Source: an uncultured bacterium (lineage in GTDB: Bacteria > Bacillota_I > Bacilli_A > RF39 > UBA660). From it: DNA of 16,216 bases. Both the position numbers and the translations under genes were made by a program. A model generated the notes under the pieces. That model was not told the DNA's origin. It was given only the letters and a program-made list of their open reading frames with translations, and searched no databases. Positions within the stretch are counted from its first letter, which is position 1, and the number at the start of each line of letters is the position of its first letter. Below, in pieces: positions 13,680-16,216 of the stretch. The stretch is from NCBI GenBank assembly GCA_905215145.1, contig CAJMOW010000015.1, positions 1-16,216 of the forward strand, read 5' to 3'.

Positions 13680-14777
13680 ATGAAAAAATTAAAAATATGT
13701 GTATATGCAATATGTAAAAACGAAGAAAAATTCGTAGATAGATGGGCAGAATCAATGAAAGAAGCTGATAGTATATATGTTCTTGATACTGGTTCAAACG
13801 ACAATACTGTGAAAAAGTTAAAAAAACATAACATTATTGTAAAAGAGGAAATTATAAATCCTTGGAGATTTGATGTTGCCAGAAATATGTCACTTGAAAT
13901 GGTACCTGATGATATAGATATATGTGTGTGTACTGATTTAGATGAAGTACTAGAAAAAGGGTGGAGAAATAAATTAGAAAAGCTGTGGAAAAAGAATACT
14001 GATAGATTACACTATCATTATAATTGGAGTTTTGATGAAAACGGAATTCCTGCTATAAGTTTTTATACTGATAAAATACATAAAAGACATGGATATTCTT
14101 GGATGCATCCAGTACACGAAGTATTAACTTATAAAGAAGCACATGAAAATATTATAACAACTGATGATATTATTTTAAATCATTATCCAGATCACACTAA
14201 ATCCAGAAGTTCCTACCTTAATCTTTTAGAACTTTCTGTTGAAGAATGTCCTAATGATGATAGAAATATGCATTATTTAGGTAGGGAATATATGTTTCAT
14301 AGTAAATGGAATGAAGCAATTGATACTTTAATTAAGCATTTAAGTTTAAAAACAGCAAAATGGAAAGATGAAAGATGTGCTTCTATGAGATTTATTGGTA
14401 GATGTTATAAAAATCTTAATAGATTTGATGAGGCAAAATTATGGTATGAAAAAGCAATACTGGAAGCGCCTTATTTAAGGGATGCATATATTGAATATGC
14501 AATGATGTGCTATGACCTCAATGATTTTAAGAAGGTATATGATTTATGTAAAAAAGCATTTTTAATAAAGAAACATGAAAAAAATTATATTAATGAAACA
14601 TTCAGCTGGAATGAAACTATATATGATTTATTAACTATTAGTTCTTTTAAACTGGGTTATATTGAAGAATCTTTAATATATATAAACATGGCTTTAAATA
14701 TTAATCCTAATGATAAAAGATTAATTAATAATAAAAAAATAATAGAAGAAATTATAAAAAAAAATAATACCTTATGA
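13680..14777 (+). CDS. TPR-containing family 2 glycosyltransferase
   Basis: 365 residues. The GT-A domain opens with a strand and the family 2 start motif (ICKNEEKFVDRW, 11-22), then VLDTGSNDNT (34-43), and has its metal-binding DxD as DLD (86-88). The C-terminal half, from about 195, is a series of TPR-like helices (for example NRFDEAKLWYEKAILEAPYLRDAY written in part as NRFDEAKLWYEKAI). Such proteins transfer sugars onto proteins or glycans. AAAGGGG precedes the ATG, and TATAAT lies at 13661-13666 without a good -35. It diverges from the collagen-like gene, whose Thr-rich triplets are a plausible substrate, as for BclA glycosylation in Bacillus. The substrate is inference. Confidence 0.88.
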   Translation: MKKLKICVYAICKNEEKFVDRWAESMKEADSIYVLDTGSNDNTVKKLKKHNIIVKEEIINPWRFDVARNMSLEMVPDDIDICVCTDLDEVLEKGWRNKLEKLWKKNTDRLHYHYNWSFDENGIPAISFYTDKIHKRHGYSWMHPVHEVLTYKEAHENIITTDDIILNHYPDHTKSRSSYLNLLELSVEECPNDDRNMHYLGREYMFHSKWNEAIDTLIKHLSLKTAKWKDERCASMRFIGRCYKNLNRFDEAKLWYEKAILEAPYLRDAYIEYAMMCYDLNDFKKVYDLCKKAFLIKKHEKNYINETFSWNETIYDLLTISSFKLGYIEESLIYINMALNINPNDKRLINNKKIIEEIIKKNNTL

Positions 14778-14788
14778 TATTATTTTTT
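14759..14788. terminator. Bidirectional terminator between the glycosyltransferase and csp genes
   Basis: A perfect 11-bp stem (14759-14769 with 14778-14788) and an 8-nt loop that contains the glycosyltransferase stop codon. A and T tracts form the stem base, so it can work on both strands. The csp stop codon also touches it. Confidence 0.75.
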
Positions 14789-14999
14789 ATACTAAAGTTG
14801 CTTTAATTTCAACAACGTTTTTTGCTTGAAGTCCTTTATCTGTTTGAACTAAATCAAATTCAACATATTGTCCTTCAACTAAAGTTTTATACCCTTCTGA
14901 AAGTATCGCAGAATAATGAACAAATATATCCTCGCCTTCTTTATATTCTATAAATCCAAACCCCTTTTCATTATTAAACCATTTTACTTTTCCTTTCAT
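14787..14999 (-). CDS. Cold-shock protein
   Basis: A 70-residue CspA/CspB-family RNA chaperone of ordinary length. KGFGFI (12-17) and IFVHYS (25-30) are the two nucleic-acid-binding motifs. It binds single-stranded RNA and melts structures at low temperature or in stationary phase. AAGGGAG precedes the ATG, and a promoter lies at 15038-15066. It is the housekeeping-type counterpart of the element-borne copy at 4197-4427. It is monocistronic, ending in the bidirectional terminator. Confidence 0.95.
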   Translation of the reverse strand: MKGKVKWFNNEKGFGFIEYKEGEDIFVHYSAILSEGYKTLVEGQYVEFDLVQTDKGLQAKNVVEIKATLV

Positions 15000-15037
15000 T
15001 CTTAAATCTCCCTTCTAGTAAAATTGCTTACAATACT

Positions 15038-15066
15038 AATATACAATCTACATACACCAAATTCAA
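15038..15066 (-). promoter_or_regulatory. csp promoter
   Basis: -35 TTGAAT (15061-15066), a 17-bp spacer, and -10 TATATT (15038-15043), giving a leader of about 30 nt before the cold-shock gene. Confidence 0.6.
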
Positions 15067-15085
15067 TTAAAACAAATCCCAAAAA

Positions 15086-15094
15086 TTCGACAAA
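15086..15094 (-). promoter_or_regulatory. Spo0A-box-like site
   Basis: On the minus strand it reads TTTGTCGAA, an exact match to the Spo0A box core. It lies 20 bp upstream of the csp -35 and about 220 bp before agrB. A weaker version, AGTCGAA on the minus strand (15275-15281), lies near the putative agrB promoter. Function is unproven. Confidence 0.35.
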
Positions 15095-15106
15095 TTTTGC
15101 GTAATT

Positions 15107-15135
15107 ATGTGATTGATAAAACGTATAAATCACAT
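15107..15135. repeat. 8-bp inverted repeat in the csp-agrB gap
   Basis: ATGTGATT (15107-15114) and AATCACAT (15128-15135) are separated by 13 nt. It could be a hairpin or a binding site. The rest of the 15000-15316 gap has no gene. Confidence 0.45.
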
Positions 15136-15242
15136 TGTACTATCCAAATTTAATTTATATCTTTTTTTGCATTAAACCTTATTATATATGAATGAATTGG
15201 TAAAAAAATAAGTTTTCATAATTTAAAAAAAATTTAATTCAT

Positions 15243-15268
15243 AAGCTTTATACTCTAAAGCTTTTTTT
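15243..15268 (+). terminator. Orphan terminator-like hairpin upstream of agrB
   Basis: A perfect 8-bp stem AAGCTTTA/TAAAGCTT with a 5-nt loop and a T run. No plus-strand gene precedes it, so it would end a small RNA or an attenuated agr leader. Confidence 0.65.
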
Positions 15269-15291
15269 ACATTTTTCGACTTTTAAAATTG

Positions 15292-15297
15292 TATACT
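15292..15297 (+). promoter_or_regulatory. Candidate agrB -10 element
   Basis: TATACT about 20 bp before agrB. No good -35 lies at 17 bp; the AGTCGAA-like box (15275-15281) occupies that zone, so activation by a regulator is possible. Confidence 0.3.
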
Positions 15298-15316
15298 CAT
15301 CGCAGGAGTAAGGGAT

Positions 15317-15922
15317 ATGAGAAAAAAAATTATTAATTGGTGTTTAAAGAAAGTTCAAGAAAATAGAAGTTATTCTAATGAAGAATTAGAAATATTAGAA
15401 TATGGATTAGTTTCTATATACTTATTAATAACTAAATTAGTAATAATTTTTGCTCTATGTTTTATTTTAGGGATACTAAAAGAAACTATTATATTTATGA
15501 TTTTTTATAACATTATTAGACTACCATCTTTTGGATTTCATGCTCCTAAAAGTTGGATATGTTTGGTAATGTCGTCTATCATTTTTATATGTATTCCGTT
15601 TTTAATAAAATTTATAAATTTATCACTTTTATTAAAATCCGTAATAGGAATATTAGGTATCATCTTTATGTATTTATTTAGTCCAGCAGATACAGTTAAA
15701 AGGCCTATTATTAATAAAAGAAGAAGAGAAATATATAAATTATTATCTATATTAATTACACTTTTATATAGTTTTGTATCAGTATTTATAAATAATAATT
15801 TTTTAGCAAATTGTTTATATTTTTCAATATTATTACAATGTTTTATAATTTCGCCATTGATATATAAATTATTTAACATGCCATATAACAATTATAAAAA
15901 CCATTTGTTAAGTGAGGTTTAA
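15317..15922 (+). CDS. agrB: AgrB-like peptide-processing membrane protease
   Basis: A 201-residue integral membrane protein of the AgrB family (usual length about 190-210). Catalytic His75 and Cys82 lie seven residues apart, as in Staphylococcus AgrB (His77/Cys84), in the context SFGFHAPKSWIC. Several hydrophobic segments surround them, and the conserved ADTVKRPIINKRRR segment lies at about residues 121-135. AgrB cleaves the AgrD propeptide at its C-terminal side and helps form the cyclic thiolactone. AGGAG lies upstream of the ATG. agrD begins 39 bp after its stop. The usual GG before the catalytic His is FG-F here. Confidence 0.95.
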   Translation: MRKKIINWCLKKVQENRSYSNEELEILEYGLVSIYLLITKLVIIFALCFILGILKETIIFMIFYNIIRLPSFGFHAPKSWICLVMSSIIFICIPFLIKFINLSLLLKSVIGILGIIFMYLFSPADTVKRPIINKRRREIYKLLSILITLLYSFVSVFINNNFLANCLYFSILLQCFIISPLIYKLFNMPYNNYKNHLLSEV

Positions 15923-15961
15923 AGAAATTTAAACATAAAAGAATAGAAAGAGAGGAATCGT

Positions 15962-16075
15962 ATGTTTTCAGCTATATTGTCATTCTTTGGATTTAAAGCT
16001 GCTGCTGTTGGAAGTCAAGCATGTGTTTTATTTCTATTAGATGAACCTAAATGTCCAAAAAGTTTAATTAAATAA
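15962..16075 (+). CDS. agrD: AgrD-like cyclic autoinducer propeptide
   Basis: 37 residues, missed by usual length cut-offs. A hydrophobic, amphipathic leader (1-20, starting MFSAILSFFGFKAAA) is followed by Cys21-VLFLL and the acidic, Pro-containing tail DEPKCPKSLIK. The tail aligns with AgrD tails such as DEVEVPKEL and EEPKSL. By that alignment AgrB would cut after Leu26, giving a six-residue thiolactone ring CVLFLL closed on Cys21, one longer than the five-residue staphylococcal ring. The second Cys (31) lies in the removed tail. AGAGAGG precedes the ATG and agrB lies immediately upstream. A terminator follows at 16090. Confidence 0.9.
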   Translation: MFSAILSFFGFKAAAVGSQACVLFLLDEPKCPKSLIK

Positions 16076-16089
16076 TTTATTTAATTAGA

Positions 16090-16126
16090 AAAAATGTAAG
16101 ATTAAATTTTCTTACATTTTTATTTT
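16090..16126 (+). terminator. Terminator of agrBD
   Basis: A perfect 12-bp stem (16090-16101 with 16110-16121) with an 8-nt loop and a T-rich tail. The right arm also contains the stop codon of the convergent kinase gene. Confidence 0.85.
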
Positions 16127-16216
16127 TAATATTTGTTTAAATATATTATCTTTAATTTCTCTTTCACTTGATAATTTATCATTACTTTCAATTATCTCAC
16201 GAGCTAGTGACAATCC
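16112..16216 (-). CDS. C-terminal end of a probable AgrC-like GHKL histidine kinase (partial)
   Basis: 34 codons read in from the window edge to a TAA at 16112-16114. The fragment begins GLSLAREIIE, like the GxGL box and following helix of HATPase domains, and ends DNIFKQILKIKM, like the last strand (FxQxLxI) of AgrC-type kinases. Lying next to agrBD, a peptide sensor is the natural reading, but it is encoded on the opposite strand and converges on agrD, unlike the usual agrBDCA operon. The N-terminal sensor part is outside the window, so the identification is tentative. Confidence 0.6.
   Translation of the reverse strand, partial: GLSLAREIIESNDKLSSEREIKDNIFKQILKIKM

Noticed and set aside
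15107..15135. TGTGA...TCACA in the csp-agrB gap as a CRP-type site.
   Set aside because: The half-sites are too far apart for CRP, which needs a 6-bp inner spacer. It is kept only as an inverted repeat.
1..16216. CRISPR arrays, tRNA, rRNA or complete insertion sequences.
   Set aside because: I saw no regularly spaced repeat-spacer pattern, no cloverleaf or rRNA sequence and no transposase.

Overview
The window is an A+T-rich stretch of a low-GC Gram-positive (Firmicutes) chromosome. SecA and the long-form ribosome hibernation factor are of Bacillota type, ribosome-binding sites are strong AGGAGG-like sequences, and TGA serves as a normal stop. I cannot name the species.

Bases 1-9725 look like accessory DNA, and the part from about 2650 to 9725 looks like one integrative element inserted just downstream of secA. 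Reading inward from the secA end it has: a cluster of five TTGTGTGC arm-type repeats, a tyrosine integrase, a replication-initiator-like winged-helix protein, an Xre-family repressor on the opposite strand, and a leftward train of small genes. The train comprises several orphans, a MazF/PemK-like protein with an overlapping partner, a four-span membrane protein, a cold-shock protein, an ArpU/sigma-region-4-like regulator and a surface CAP-domain protein. No conjugation or virion genes are visible, so it resembles a phage satellite or a small ICE-like island more than a complete phage or ICE. Two divergent promoters with the same -35/-10 and 17-bp spacing each carry their -35 inside one of two perfectly inverted operators. 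Two more operator copies lie about 0.8 kb further along the leftward train.

Bases 1-2668 hold an Xre-like regulator flanked by 19-bp inverted repeats, a strongly structured 140-bp region, and a tight four-gene plus-strand cluster with no recognisable family. I cannot tell whether this belongs to the same element.

Bases 9726-12850 are core genome: secA, with an apparent 11-residue internal deletion, and hpf behind a good sigma-A promoter. Bases 12886-14777 hold a collagen-like surface protein diverging from a TPR-containing family 2 glycosyltransferase that may modify it. A second cold-shock gene follows.

The right end carries an agr-type peptide quorum-sensing locus: agrB, a 37-codon agrD too short for ordinary gene calling, and, convergent to them and cut by the window edge, the C-terminus of a probable AgrC-like GHKL kinase. 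The 317-bp gap before agrB contains the csp promoter, an inverted repeat, an orphan terminator-like hairpin and two Spo0A-box-like sequences.
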